Assembly (NCBI RefSeq): GCF_030867145.1
Contig: NC_134439.1
Location: 6,795,379-6,859,378 of the forward strand
Direction: 5' to 3'
From: Opisthocomus hoazin
Taxonomy: Eukaryota > Chordata > Aves > Opisthocomiformes > Opisthocomidae
DNA: 64,000 nucleotides
Positions 10,187 to 21,163 of this stretch are shown here, piece by piece. Position 1 is the stretch's first letter, and every line of letters begins with the position of its first letter. The position numbers and the translations under genes were made by a program. The notes under the pieces were generated by a model. That model was not told the DNA's origin. It saw only the letters and a program-made list of their open reading frames with translations, and did no database searches.

Positions 10187-13100
10187 CTGGTGGGAACAGG
10201 GCACGGATCACCGTCATCCCAAGGGACCGGGGTGCTCCCAGCATCTTTGTCCCTGTCCCATCCCATCCCCATCCCATCCCATCCCATCCCCTCCCGTGCC
10301 ACCCCATGCCCATCCTATTCCCATCCCAATCCCATCCCATCCCCATCGCTATCCCCATCGCCATCCCCATCGCCATCCCCATCCCCATCCCAATCCCATC
10401 CCATCCCATCCCCATCCCCATCCCATCTCATCCATCCCATCCCATCTCATTCTCATCCCCATCCCATCCCCTCCCCTCCCCTCCCATCCCCTCCCCTCCC
10501 ATCCCCTCCCATCCCCTCCCCTCCCATCCCCTTCCCACCCCATTCCCATCCCAATCCCACCCCATCCCACCCCATCTCATCCCCATCGCCATCGCCATCG
10601 CCATCCCCATCGCCATCGCCATCGCCATCCCCATCCCATCCCCTCCCATCCCATCACATCCCATCCCATCCCCTCCCATCCCATCACATCCCATCCCATC
10701 ACATCCCATCCCATCCCCTCCCATCTCATCCCATCCCATCCCATCCCATCCCATCCCATCCCCTCCCATCCCATCACATCCCATCCCATCCCCTCCCATC
10801 TCATCCCATCCCATCCCATCCCATCCCATCCTGTCCCTCTCCCCCTGCCACGGGGAGCTGGGGACCCCGCCATGGCCACCCCACCCTGCCCGGTGGGTGG
10901 CTCTGCCGGTGCCCGGCCCTGTGCCGGGGTGCCCCAGCTCACCTGCCCTCCTCTCCTCGCTGCTCCCCAGCTTCTCCCGGGAGCCGAATTCAGCCCCGCT
11001 CTCGGCATCCTCCTCCCCGGGGAGGTCGGTGCCCTGGGGAAGGGGTGGCGTGAGACCCCCCCGGTGCCCATCCGTGGGGGGGGGCACGGTGGGGCGGGGG
11101 GCGGCGGGCGCCTGCTCACCGGCCTGCGGATGCTGTCGGCGATGGCCCTCTGCCAGGCGGCCATGATCTGCTCCGAGTCGTGCTGGACGAGGAACTCGGA
11201 GCCGTCCCGCGTCCTCAGCTGCCGGGGCGGTGGGCAGGGTCAGGGCAGGGCGAGGGGCTGCCCGGCCGTCACCGCCCGGCGCTGGGGGCCGGGTGAGGGC
11301 TGAGAACGGCGCCCAGCTCGTTACACCGATGACCCCAGCCGCTGCCATTTTGCCGCCGGCTGGGGTGCGTGGAACCCTCCTCCCCGCACAAAGCCCAAGT
11401 GGAGAAACCCCTCCGGGAGCTGGGACAGCCCTCGGTGACGTCTCCACGCCCGGAGATGTCCCCCCATGTCCCCACTGCCACCAACCCCGGCACAGCCCTT
11501 CGCTGGCGGGATGGCATCGCCACGGCCCCGTCGCCACGCGCGGGCCCCGAGGGGTGACTGACATCCCCCCGCTGTCACCTGGCTCACCTCCAGCACGTGC
11601 TTCTTGCTGGACTTGTCCTTGCTGGCCCAGGAGAGGGTGGCCCCACGCAGCTCCACGGTGTGCTCGGGGGTGGTCAGGGTGCTGGGGTGCCGCTGCGGGG
11701 GCGAGGGGACGAGGGTGACACCCGCCCGGGGGGGATGGGGACAGCAGGGTCCTGCTCTGCCCCGGGGGCTGGGGGCTTTGCTCCTCCAGAAAGGCAGGAG
11801 TGGCCATGGGGGACACCTTGGTCCTCTCCGGGGTCTCTCGGCGGGACCACGACACGGTACTGCTGCCAATGGTGGCCACCAGCTTGGGGACAGCCGGGCC
11901 CTCCAGCCACTGTCACCCTGTGGGACACCCCCAGCCCTGCCTGCCGACCCCGGGGGTCTGCAGCTTTGGGGTGGCTCTGGGTGCCAGCACCGCAGGGGTC
12001 GGGGTGGCTGTCCCCAGGGAGGGGACAGTCCCTCGGGGTGCTCAGAGGAGCAGCCCATCAGCTGAGTTTCAGGGCGCCTCGGCCACGCTCCCCCTCCATC
12101 CAGCCCCTCCACGTCCTTCCAAAGGGCTTTTCCAGCAGGGTCCCCCCCGGACAGAGCCCTGCACCCCCACCCCAGCAGTGGGGCCAGCACCGCGTCCCCC
12201 CCACCCCGACGGTGCGGGGCCGTCCCCCCTCCTTCCCCCGCTGCCCTCACCGCAGGGTGTTGCAAGACCCACGGCAGCTTCTGCATCCGGGAGCAGGGTG
12301 CTGGGGGGGCTGGGTGCTGGGGGGGCTGGGTGCTGGGGGGCTGGGTGCTGGGGGGCTGGGTGTGTCCTGGGGGTGCTGGGGGACTGGGTGTCTGGGGGGG
12401 CTGGGTACCTGGGGGGGCTGGGTGCTGGGGGGCTGGGTCTGTCCTGGGGGTGCTGGGCCCATTCAGCGGCTGCTGGCCCCATCTCATGGGTGCTGGGCTC
12501 ATCCCATGGGTCTTGGCTCTGTCCCATGGGTGATGGCCTTATCACATGGGTCTTGGCTCTGTCTCACGGGTGCTGGGCTCATCCCGTGGGTGCTGGCCCC
12601 ACCCCAAGAGTGCTGGCCTCATCCTGCGGGTCCTGGCTCTGTCCCATGGCCCTTGTTGTACGGGTGCTGACCCTATTCCATAGGTACTGTCCCCATCCCA
12701 TGGGCGCTAACACTATTCCATGGGTCCTGGACCCATCTTGCAGGTCCTGTTCCCATCCCATGGGTGCTGGCCCCATCCTGTGGGTGCTGACCCTATCCCA
12801 TGGGTGCTGACCCTATCTCATGGGTGCTAGCCCCATTCTGTGGTTGCTGGCCCTGACTCATGGGTGCTGGCCTTGCCCCATGGGTGCTGACCCTGTTCCA
12901 CATGGGTGCTTGCCCCATCTTGCATGTGCTGGTTTAGTCCCATGGGTGCTGGCCTCATCCCATGGGTCCTGGCTCTGTTGCACGAGTGCTGACCCCATCT
13001 CACGGGTGCTGGCCCCATCTCATGGGTGCTGGCCCCATCTCATGGGTGCTGGCCCCATTTTGTGGTTGCTGGCCCTGACTCATGGGTGCTGGCCTTGTCC

Positions 13101-16100
13101 CATGGGTGCTGATCCTATTCCATGGGTGCTGGCCCCATCTTGCAGGTGTTGGCTTAGTCCCACGGGTGCTGGCCCCATCCTGCGGGTGCTGGCCTTGTCC
13201 CATGGGTGCTGATCCTATTCCATGGGTGCTGGCCCCATCTTGCAGGTGTTGGCTTAGTCCCACGGGTGCTGGCCCCATCCTGCGGGTGCTGGCCTTGTCC
13301 CATGGGTGCTAACCCTCTTTCACGGGTGCTGGCCCCTTCCCATGAGTGCTGGTCCCATCCTGTGGGTGCTGGCCCCATCCCATGGGTGCTGGCCCCGTCC
13401 CATGGGTGCTGGTCCCATCCTGTGGGTGCTGGCCTTGTCCCATGGGTGCTGGCCCCGTCCCATGGGTGCTGGCCCCATCCTGTGGGTGCTGGCCTTGTCC
13501 CATGGGTGCTGGCCCCGTCCCATGGGTGCTGTCCCACCGGGACTGTTGGGGCTCTTACCAAAGCGCCGGCAGCCGAGTGCTTGGAGTCCTTGAAGAAGGT
13601 GAGGACCCCCCCCTCCAGCACGGTCCAGGAGGAGCTCCAGTTCTTCCTGGGGAGCAGAGGGGGAGTCACGCGGGGGGACAGCGCAGCCCCCGGCCCCTCC
13701 GGCCCCCCGAGCTCCCTTCTCCTGCTGCAGGGGACACCGGGACGCGCTTACCGGAGCCGCTTCCCTCTGTCCACCGTCTTGGTCCGGTTGAGCACCCCGG
13801 CTTTCTCGAGGCTTTTAAACTGGAAGGGGAAGCGTTGGGGGTGGGGGGGGGATCAGGTTTGCCCCTGCCCTCCCCGGTGCCGGGGTGGGGAAGGGACCGC
13901 TGCCCCTCCGCAGGGTGCTCACCTTCTCCTCCCTGGTCCCCAGCGCCGGCGGTGTGGTGCTGTGCCAGGCGAAGAGCCCGCTCTCCTGGCTGGAGCTGCT
14001 GCTGGCCCGCTCGTGGTGGGCACCCATCGGCACCTGGGGAGGGACGGAGGGAGGGGGGGTGATGCCTGAGTGCCCGGGCTGGGTGGGTGCCGGGGTCCGC
14101 ACCCGCTGTGCCCCAGAGCCCTGCCCGCCGCTCCCGTGGCCCTGTGAGGATGCTCGTCCCCCGCACCCATCTCTGTCCCCAGCCCTTGTCCCCATCCCTG
14201 TCCCCATCTTTGTCCCCACCTACCCCCATCCCGTCCCCATCCCGTCCCCGTACCGTGTCGGAGGTGAAGTTCTCGGGGTAGAAGACGGCTCCCTCGGGGT
14301 GGCTGTGCCTGTACCAGCCCGGGGGCGAGCCCAGCTCCTCGGGGCGTCTCGGGGACAGAGAGAGAGCGGCCCCCTGATCGTAGGAGCCCATGGGCGAGTA
14401 GTCCTCCTCGGGATAGCGCTCCAGCTCATCTGGAGACAGGTTGGGATAGTCCATTTCTGGAGTGGGTGGCTGGAGAGAAGAGCCAGGTCAAGATCTGGTG
14501 CCTCACCAATAGCATCTGTGTCCCCAAGCCGTGGCCAGCCCAGGTGGGGGCTGTGTCCATCTGCATCTGCATCTCTTCTCTACCCCTGTCTCCACTGCCA
14601 TCCTCTTCTCCATTCCCACCCCCATCCCCATCCTCATCTCCATCTCCATCTGTCTCCACTTCTACCCCCATCCCTGTCTCCATCTTCATCTCCATCTCCA
14701 CTTCCATCGCCGTCCCTATCTCCATCCTCATCCTAATCTCCATTCTCACCCTCATATCCATCTCCATCTCTGTCTCCATCTCATCTCCGTCTCCATCCTT
14801 ATCTCCATTTTCATCATCTCCCTCCCCATCCTCATCTCCATCTCCTTTTCCATCGCCATCCCTATCTCCATCTGCAACCTAATCTCCATTCCCACCCTCA
14901 TCCCCATCTGTCTCCATCTCCATTTCCATCCTCATCCCTGTCTCCATCCCCATCCTTATCTCCATTCTCACCCTCATCTCCATCTCATCTCTGTCTCCAT
15001 CCTTATCTCCATTTTCATCATCTCCCTCCCCATCCTCATCTTCATCTCCTTTTCCATCTCGTCTCCATCCGTGTCCATCTCCACCCCCATCCCTGTCTCC
15101 ATCTCCATCTCTATCTCCATTTCCATCTCCGTCCTTGTGTCCATCCGCATCCTAATCTCCATTCCCACCCTCATCTCCATCTGTCTCCATCTCCATCTCC
15201 ACCCCCGTCTCTGTCTCCATTTCCATCCCCCTTCCTGTCTCCTTCCCCATCCTCGTCTCCATTCTCATCCTCATCTCGTCTCACACTTATCTCCATCTCC
15301 ATCTCATCTCCATCTCCATCTCCTTTTCCATCTCATCTCCATCCTCATCTCCACCTGTCTCCATCTCCATTTCCATCCCCATCCCTGTCTCCATCTGCAT
15401 CCTAATCTCCATTCCCATCCTCATCCCCATCTGTCTCCATCTACATCTCCACCCCCGTCTGTCTCCATTTTCATCCCCATTGCTGTCTCCTTCCCCATCT
15501 CCATCTCCATCTCCATCTCCATCTCCATCTCCATCTCCTTCTCCATCTCCATCTCCACCTCCATCTCCATCCTTATCTCCATCTCCTTTTCCATCTCATT
15601 TCCATCCTCATCTCCACCTGTCTCCATCTCCATCCCCATCCCTGTCTCCATCCCCATCCTCATCCTCATCTCCGTTGTCACCCTCATCTCCATCTCCATC
15701 TCCATCTCATCTCTGGCTCCATCTTCATCATCTCCTTCCCCATCCTCATCTCCATCTCCATCCCCATCCTCATTTCCACCTTCATCTCCACCTCCTCCTC
15801 CATCTCATCTCCACCCCATCCACGTCTCCAGCCCCATCCCCGCGCCTCGGTGGGGGCTCACCCTCTGCTCCATGGCGCCGTAGGCCGTCGCCCCCGGGTA
15901 CCTATCCTGGGAGCCGCCTCCGTCTCCCATGTTGGGGGGGTCCCACGACGTCTCACCTGTTACCGAATTATAGAAAAAAGCCTGTCCGCTGGCTCCGTCC
16001 ACGTACTGCTCCCACTCGGAGAACTCCGGGCTGTGGGCGAGCGAGGAGGCGGGAGAGCCGGCGGGACTCACTCCGTCTTCAGCCTCCCCAAAGGGACAAT

Positions 16101-19100
16101 CCCACGTGGTCTCGCCCGTCACCGGGTTATAATAAAACAACTGTCCACTGTCCCTGTCCCTGTGGGTCTCCCAGTCCGACACGGAGCTGCCGGCTTCCTC
16201 CGAGGCCGAGCCGGCGGCCGCGGCTTCTTCCCGCAGCTCCTGGAGGTTGAGGTAGATGGGGGCGGGTGGCTCCTCCGGCTCCTTGCGCTCCTGGGGGGGA
16301 CACGCTGGGTCACTTGGGTGCTGTGGTTGGCGATGGGTGTGGGGATGATGTCCCCGCCAAGGCAGCTGGGTGATGGGGCCGAGGAGCCGGCTCCTGCCCT
16401 GCCCCGGCTGCGTCCCCCCTGCCCGGGCACCCAGTGGGCGCTGCCCCTAGATAGCCCCTCGCGTGGGGCGTCGATGGCTGCGTGGTGGAGGGGGCACCCA
16501 CGGCACCCACAGCACCCACGGCACCGGGGGTGGGAGTCTGACCTGAGCACACGGAGCGAGCTTGGGCTTGGGGCATCGCGGTGCCCAGCGTCGGCACCCA
16601 CGTCACCGGTACCCCCCGCACCCGCCGCGCCTGCACCCCCGGGAGCTGCACCCGCGGCATCAGCACCCCGGCACTCGCACCCACAGAGTCTGCACCCCAA
16701 GAACCTGCACCCCCGGGAGCTGCACCCGCGGCATCAGCACCCCGGCACTCGCACCCACAGAGTCTGCACCCCAAGAACCTGCACCCCCGGGAGCTGCACC
16801 CGCGGCATCAGCACCCCGGCACTCGCACCCACAGAGTCTGCACCCACGTTGTCAGCACCCACAGCATCTGCCCCCCGAGCACCTGCACCCCCAAGATCTG
16901 CACCCAGGGCATCGGCATCAGCACCCAGGCACTCGCACCCACAGCGTCTGCACCCCAAGAACCTGCACCCCCAGGATCTGCACCCGCGGCATCAGCACCC
17001 CGGCACTCGCACACACAGCATCCGCACCCACGTTGTCAGCACCCACAGCATCTGCCCCCCAAGCACCTGCACCCCCAAGATCTGCACCCAGGGCATCAGC
17101 ATCAGCACCCCGGCACTTGCACTCACGTTGTCAGCACCCACAGCATCTGCACCCCAAGAACCTGCACCCCCAGGATCTGTACCCGGGGAGTCAGCACCCC
17201 GGCACTCGCACCCACATCACCTGCACCCCAAACATCGGCATCAGCACCCCAGCACTCGCACCCACAGCGTCTGCACCCACGTTGTCAGCACCCACAGCAT
17301 CTGCACCCCAAACACCTGCACCCCAAACATTGGCATCAGCACCCCAGCACTTGCACCCACATTTTCAGCACCCACATCACCCCCAGCACCTGCACCCCCA
17401 GGATCTGCACCTGGGGCATTGACCCCAGCACTCGCACCCTGTTCACCTGCACCCACCCCCTTGGCATCAGCACCCTCAGCACCTCACCCCCCTCATCAGC
17501 ACCCACACCATTTGCCCCCCAACCATTGTCCTCAGCGCTCGCACCCACACGCCAGCACCCCAGGACCTCTCCCTGCACCCCCAGCCCCTGCCCTCACGCT
17601 GCCAGAACCCCGATCACCTGCACCCACCCCCCAGCACCCCCAGCCCCCCCACCCTGACCCCGCCAGCGTGCAGTGCGGGGTGCTTGGACCCACAGCCCCA
17701 CCCCATGTCCCCAGACAAGGCCCCCAGCACCCCGGCGGGGCAGCTGGGGTGGGGGGTCCGCGTCCCTGGGAGCAGGCGGCTGCGGGTGGGTGGTGGCCGG
17801 CGGGGATCCCCCCTCCCGGCACCCTTTGATCTCCCCAGTTTTACAGCCCCGGAGCCTCCCACCAACGGCCGCGGGGACAAAGTTTCCCAACGCCGGCCCT
17901 GCCCGTCACCCCGGGGTGGGGGGGACAGTGGGTGCAGTGGCCCTGCCCGTCAACCCAGGGTGGGGGGACAGCGTTTGAGCGTCCCCAGGGACACCCCGGC
18001 ACCCCCCTGCCGGCACCCCACGACCCCCACGCTGTGGCCAGCGCAGATGGAAACCCCGGGTGAGCGGCCGCCATCGTCCTGGGGACGAGGGACATGGGGG
18101 GTGACGAGGCCGCCATCGTCCTGGGGATGAGGGACATGGGGGGTGACGATGGGGGACTGCCAGCATGGACCCCCCCAGCACCTCCCTCCCTCCCATGGGT
18201 GCATCCCGGGGGGGTTTCTCCCCCCCCAGGGTGGGCTGGGTGCCCCTCGCTGCTTCTGGACGGGTATCTTGGCCCCCAGGGCCACGTCCACAGCGTGAAC
18301 ACCCGGGGAGAGCTCGGGAGGGAGCTTGGAGGGGGGCTGTGACCCCCCCACCCCACCCCCACCCCGGCTGGGTGCACCCATGGGTGCTGCCTACCTTCCC
18401 CAAGCGCAGCAGCCGCGACACCCGGCTGCGGGACCGCTGCACAGAGCCCGATGCCCGGTCACCCATCTTGGGGGGGCACCCTGGGGTGGTGGGGGGGGCA
18501 GCTGGTGGGGGCAGCGGGCGGCTGCGGTGACGCCGATGGCACCCTGCGCCGGGCCCCGCGCCGGCCGCGCTTCCTGCTGGGGTTCGGGGAGCGGAAGAGA
18601 CGCCTGCGAGCCCGGCGCTCGGCCTCGGGGCGGAATTGGCTTTTTTTGGGGTTGTCGTCACCCCGCCACCCGTCACCCCGCCACCCGCCACCCACCACCC
18701 ATCACCCACCACCCGCCACCCGCTCCGGCACAGCCAAGGCCGAGCGAGCGGGAATCGCGCCGGGACGACGCTGTGCTGGGATGCAGCCGGGTCTAACTGG
18801 GAAAACCTCCCCCAGTGCCCCCCAACATTTTGGTTATCCCATTGGGCACCGGCACGGGGACGAGCCGGGGGGATGCAGCCCCCCAGCGCCGGCATCGCCC
18901 CGTCCGGCAGCCCAGGCCATGGATGCAGATGGCGGCTGGGCCGAGGCTGCCGCGGCCGCGCCGTTGCCGACGCCGGTTGGGTTCGGTGCCGCTGCGTTCG
19001 GTGCCGCTGCGTTCGGTGCCGCTGGGTTCGGGCAGGGGAAGGGAAAGCTCCGGCAACGGCACCGGGGTTGGGGACCACGCTGGGTCTCTCCCTGGGGGGT

Positions 19101-20918
19101 GGGGGATCAGTGGCTTTGGGGGTGCAAAGAGCACTGGGGGTCCATCCGGCACGGCCGGGGTCACAGGGGGTAAAATGGGGTGTAACACCCCCCCCCCCGA
19201 CCCCCTTTCCTCCAGGGAAACATCCCCCCACGCAGCGCCGCCCCTCGAGACCCCTCAGATGGGGGGGGGGCCAGGGTTCGGGGTGCTGCGGGTGCCCGGG
19301 GTTACCCCGAAGTGCTGGGAGGGGGACAAGGACACGGGACCCCCCACCCCGCCATCACCCTCTCGCCCCGCTGCGCCCCAGCAGTGTCGCTGGCGGCGGG
19401 GAGGCTGGGGGGCACCCCCCACCCTTGGGTGCCCCCCAACTAGAGGGGTGCAGTGAGGACCCCCGGGGGAAGGGGGCCGGGAAGGGCCCCTCGCTACTTA
19501 CTGACATGGGGCGAGCGCGGTTTTTGGGGCGGCGGGGGGGGTCCCGCCTTAGCCGGGGTGCACCCAGCACCCACCTCCGGCAGCGGGTGCTGCGCCCAGG
19601 TGAGACACCCGCCCGGCGGGGAGGAGCTGCCGCGCTTCCCTGTTAACCCCTCTCTGCCTCCTTTCACCCCGAAACGCCGCCGGGACGGGGCGCGGGACCC
19701 CCCCGAGGGACCCCAGGTGGCACCGAGCCCCCCCGGGTGGCACCGAGACCCTCCGGGCCATCGCTGGGGTCTGCGCCCGGTGGGACGCTGCTGCGGGGGT
19801 AGAGGGGGGGGGGGCTGGGAGAACCCAGGGGGGCCCCTGAGGGTGGGGAAACTGAGGCACGGCGCAGGGGGGGCTGAGCATGGAGTGGGTGCCCGGTTGG
19901 GGGGTCATTCACCCTCCCCCCCCGGTGGTAATTGCTGGCAAATCTGTCTGGGGGGGGTTGGCCCACAGGATTGCCCCATGGGGTCTGCGCAGGGGGGGTG
20001 CAGGGGGTCCCGGCGGCACCAGCAGTGCTGGAGCCCATGGGTGCCACCCCACCCTGTGCCGGGGGACTGGGGGTCGTGATGGGGGGGGAACATTGAATCA
20101 GTCAGAGCACCCAGGCATCCTGCCCCCCCTCCCAACCCCTCCCGGCGCTGCCTTTGGGGGGGTCACCGGGGATGTCACCGTACCTGAACCCCGTGGCCGG
20201 ACCCTGGCCACCTCCTGGCCGCGTCCCTGTCCCTGCCGGGGCCGCAGAGGGTCTCGGAGCGGCTCTTGCCGAGTGGGCGAGCGTGTCCCGGGGGGTCCCC
20301 GCGGGGCCCCATGGCGGCGGCACCGCGCGGGGCCGGCTTCACCCGTGCCAGGTCATCCAGGGAGTGCGACGGGCGAACGGGCTCGGCAGGGTGGGGGCTC
20401 AGCCCCGGGGGGGGCCAGAAAGAGCTGAGTGCTGGTGGCGAGTCCCTCCAGGTCCCCGAGTCCCTCCTGGGCACCGAGTCCCTCCGGGTCCCCGAGTCCC
20501 TCCTGGGCACCGAGTCCCTCTGGGTCTCCGTGTCCCTCCAGGTCTCCGTGTCCCTCCGGGTCTCCGAGCATCGTCCGGCCGGCTCCTCCGCCGCGGTGGC
20601 ACCGATGAACCGGTACTCGTAGGCCGGGAGCTGCTGCGGGGCGAGCGTGGCCGGGTCCGCCTCGGCGTGCTCCGGCGGCGGGGGGTCGAGCGGGGCCGGG
20701 GTGACGATGGGGGGCAGCTCCTTCACGTACTGGGCAGGGATGTAGAAGGGCCGGGTGTCCCCGCTCCTCCGGACGTGCCACCAGTGGTGGTTGGTCCGCT
20801 TCAGCAGGACGTAGCGCTCGTTGGGCTTGATGGAGACCAAGGTCCCGTCCTTGGCTCGGTACTCGAAGCCGTACTCCACCAGCACCAATGCCTCCTCCGC
20901 CGGCGCGGCCGCCTCCAT
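8085..20918 (-). CDS. ARHGAP27: ARHGAP27, SH3-WW-PH-RhoGAP protein
   Basis: Fifteen coding exons join in phase: 20184-20918, 15862-16290, 14254-14469, 13923-14033, 13752-13819, 13559-13646, 11588-11692, 11120-11218, 10943-11033, 10073-10186, 9702-9800, 9356-9433, 9065-9199, 8344-8449 and 8085-8262. They give 883 residues (human about 889). Order: SH3 at 9-66, WW1 at 285-308, WW2 at 338-361, PH at about 513-618, RhoGAP at about 690-880. The arginine finger sits in GLYRVSG, near residue 727. The family speeds GTP hydrolysis on Rac/Cdc42-type GTPases and, as CAMGAP1, binds CIN85 in clathrin-mediated endocytosis. Its neighbour PLEKHM1 is also its neighbour in human. Oddities: no WW3 exon, a hexapeptide repeat after the SH3, and minisatellites in five introns. 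Confidence 0.96.
8504..9055. repeat. (CCCAT)n / (CCCCATC)n minisatellite in ARHGAP27 intron
   Basis: Pure CCCAT runs of about 60 bases occur at about 8647-8710 and 8949-9012, embedded in degenerate CCATCCC units. The array fills the intron between exons 8344-8449 and 9065-9199, ending about 10 bases from the donor of the latter. Confidence 0.95.
10250..10836. repeat. CCATC-type minisatellite in ARHGAP27 intron
   Basis: Mixed CCCAT, CCCCAT, CCCCTCCCAT and ATCGCC units, with ATCCCATCACATCCC blocks repeated at about 10660-10800. It lies in the intron between exons 10073-10186 and 10943-11033. Confidence 0.95.
11120..13819 (-). CDS. ARHGAP27: ARHGAP27 PH-domain exons
   Basis: Exons 13752-13819, 13559-13646, 11588-11692 and 11120-11218 encode the lead-in FKSLEKAGVLNRTKTVDRG and a PH domain. 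Markers are SWTVLEGGVLTFFKDSK, the strand HTVELRGATLSWASKDKSS, and the final helix with MAAWQRAIADSI. The invariant C-terminal helix tryptophan is present. The long intron 11693-13558 holds two minisatellites. The domain is expected to bind membrane phosphoinositides. Confidence 0.94.
12290..12462. repeat. GGGGGGCTGGGTGCT minisatellite
   Basis: Units of 15-18 bases (GCTGGGTGCTGGGGG) in about ten copies, with small variants carrying GTGTCTG or TACCTG. It lies in the large ARHGAP27 intron, next to the unrelated 20-base array. Confidence 0.9.
12463..13546. repeat. 20-bp minisatellite CATGGGTGCTGGCCCCATCC
   Basis: About 54 copies of a 20-base unit in near-perfect register. Five-unit blocks form a 100-base higher-order repeat: 13091-13190 and 13191-13290 are identical by eye. 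It ends about 12 bases from the donor of exon 13559-13646. Open frames on both strands (His/Gly/Ala-rich) are repeat artefacts. Confidence 0.96.
13923..14469 (-). CDS. ARHGAP27: ARHGAP27 linker exons with no WW3 exon between them
   Basis: Exon 14254-14469 encodes PPTPEMDYP through PEEDYSPMGSY to ENFTSDT; exon 13923-14033 encodes VPMGAHHER to ALGTREEK. Both begin and end in phase 0. Their mammalian counterparts flank a separate exon for the third WW domain. The 220 bases between these two exons were read on the minus strand and show no WW signature, so the two exons splice directly. Confidence 0.85.
14560..15830. repeat. (CTCCAT)n hexanucleotide minisatellite
   Basis: About 1.27 kb of degenerate CTCCAT/CCCCAT/CTCATC hexamers with a pure run near 15500-15560. 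It fills the intron between ARHGAP27 exons 14254-14469 and 15862-16290. The 6-base period leaves frames open on both strands (Met/Glu repeats on the minus strand). These are not genes. Confidence 0.96.
15862..16290 (-). CDS. ARHGAP27: ARHGAP27 exon with WW1 and WW2
   Basis: The exon begins ERKEPEEPPAPIYLNL and ends GAMEQR before a GTGAGC donor. It contains two WW domains, SDWETHRDRDSGQLFYYN..TTWDCP and SEWEQYVDGASGQAFFYN..TSWDPP, with both signature tryptophans, the central aromatic triplets and the final proline in each. WW domains bind proline-rich PPxY-type ligands. An internal GTGAGT..CACAG pair is not used as an intron (see rejected items). Confidence 0.96.
16590..17640. repeat. GCACCC minisatellite with a 74-bp higher-order unit
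   Basis: Units of about 13-15 bases built on GCACCC(A/C)C are grouped into a 74-base unit that recurs at about 16663, 16737 and 16811, then more diverged to about 17640. It lies in the ARHGAP27 intron between the SH3 and WW exons. Confidence 0.93.
18395..18466 (-). CDS. ARHGAP27: Candidate 24-codon ARHGAP27 exon (MGDRASGSVQ...)
   Basis: An open 72-base segment begins ATGGGTGAC, preceded by a C-rich tract and AAG, and ends GGGAAG before a GTAGGC donor. It encodes MGDRASGSVQRSRSRVSRLL plus RLGK, a basic, serine-rich peptide. It is in phase 0 at both ends, so it could be an alternative first exon starting at its own ATG or an optional internal exon between the SH3 and WW exons. It is not needed for the main product. 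No database comparison was possible. Confidence 0.5.
18470..20183. other. ARHGAP27 intron sequence
   Basis: GC-rich intron between the SH3 exon and the candidate small exon. It has short local repeats (CACCCGCCACC near 18660-18720; CGGTGCCGCTG near 18985-19030) but no exon, transposon or RNA gene that I recognise. Confidence 0.5.
20184..20918 (-). CDS. ARHGAP27: ARHGAP27 first coding exon with SH3 domain
   Basis: The start ATG at 20916-20918 opens MEAAAPAEEALVLVEYGFEY. The SH3-like fold runs about residues 9-66, with IKPNERYVLL, HHWWHVRR and FYIPAQYVKEL. A basic repeat-rich linker follows, then RPSHSLDDLARVK and GKSRSETLCG. The donor CAG-GTACGG at 20184 is moderate; an alternative GTGGCC lies slightly upstream. 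The acceptor for the upstream non-coding exon is at 20939-20940. Confidence 0.9.
20440..20578 (-). repeat. ARHGAP27: In-frame 18-bp coding repeat in ARHGAP27
   Basis: Seven or so 18-base copies (GGAGGGACTCGGTGCCCA type on the minus strand, with 15- and 12-base variants) encode a hexapeptide series RRDSVP / RRDSGT / WRDTET within the first coding exon. The frame is kept throughout. The repeat is highly charged and probably disordered. Confidence 0.88.
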
Positions 20919-21163
20919 GGCCACCCCGCTGCCTCCGCCTGCGGGAGATGGGACGGGGAAGGGGCTGGCGGCAGGTCCCAGCCCCTCTTGGGGGGCACGG
21001 GGGAGCCGAGCTGGGGGTCCCTGCCGAGCCCGCATGGGTGTTCCCCAGACCACCCAAACCCGCCCGAAACAGCCCTGGCGTCACCACCACCACCCTTGAG
21101 CCCCCCGAGCCACTGAGCCCCAAGTCCCCGAGCCCCCGAAGCCCCCGAGCCCGCAGAGCTCAC

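Noticed and set aside
14426-15883. Long Met/Glu or His/Leu/Ser open frames in the hexamer array
   Set aside because: A 6-base period leaves frames open by chance. Flanking exons show this is an intron.
16021-16064. GTGAGT..CACAG pair inside the ARHGAP27 WW exon that looks like an intron
   Set aside because: It would be only about 41 bases, and the residues across it (VSPAGSPASSLAHS) align with the mammalian protein, so it is coding.
8504-17640. Regular repeats that might suggest a CRISPR array
   Set aside because: Repeats are contiguous with no unique spacers, in introns of a vertebrate gene. They are minisatellites.
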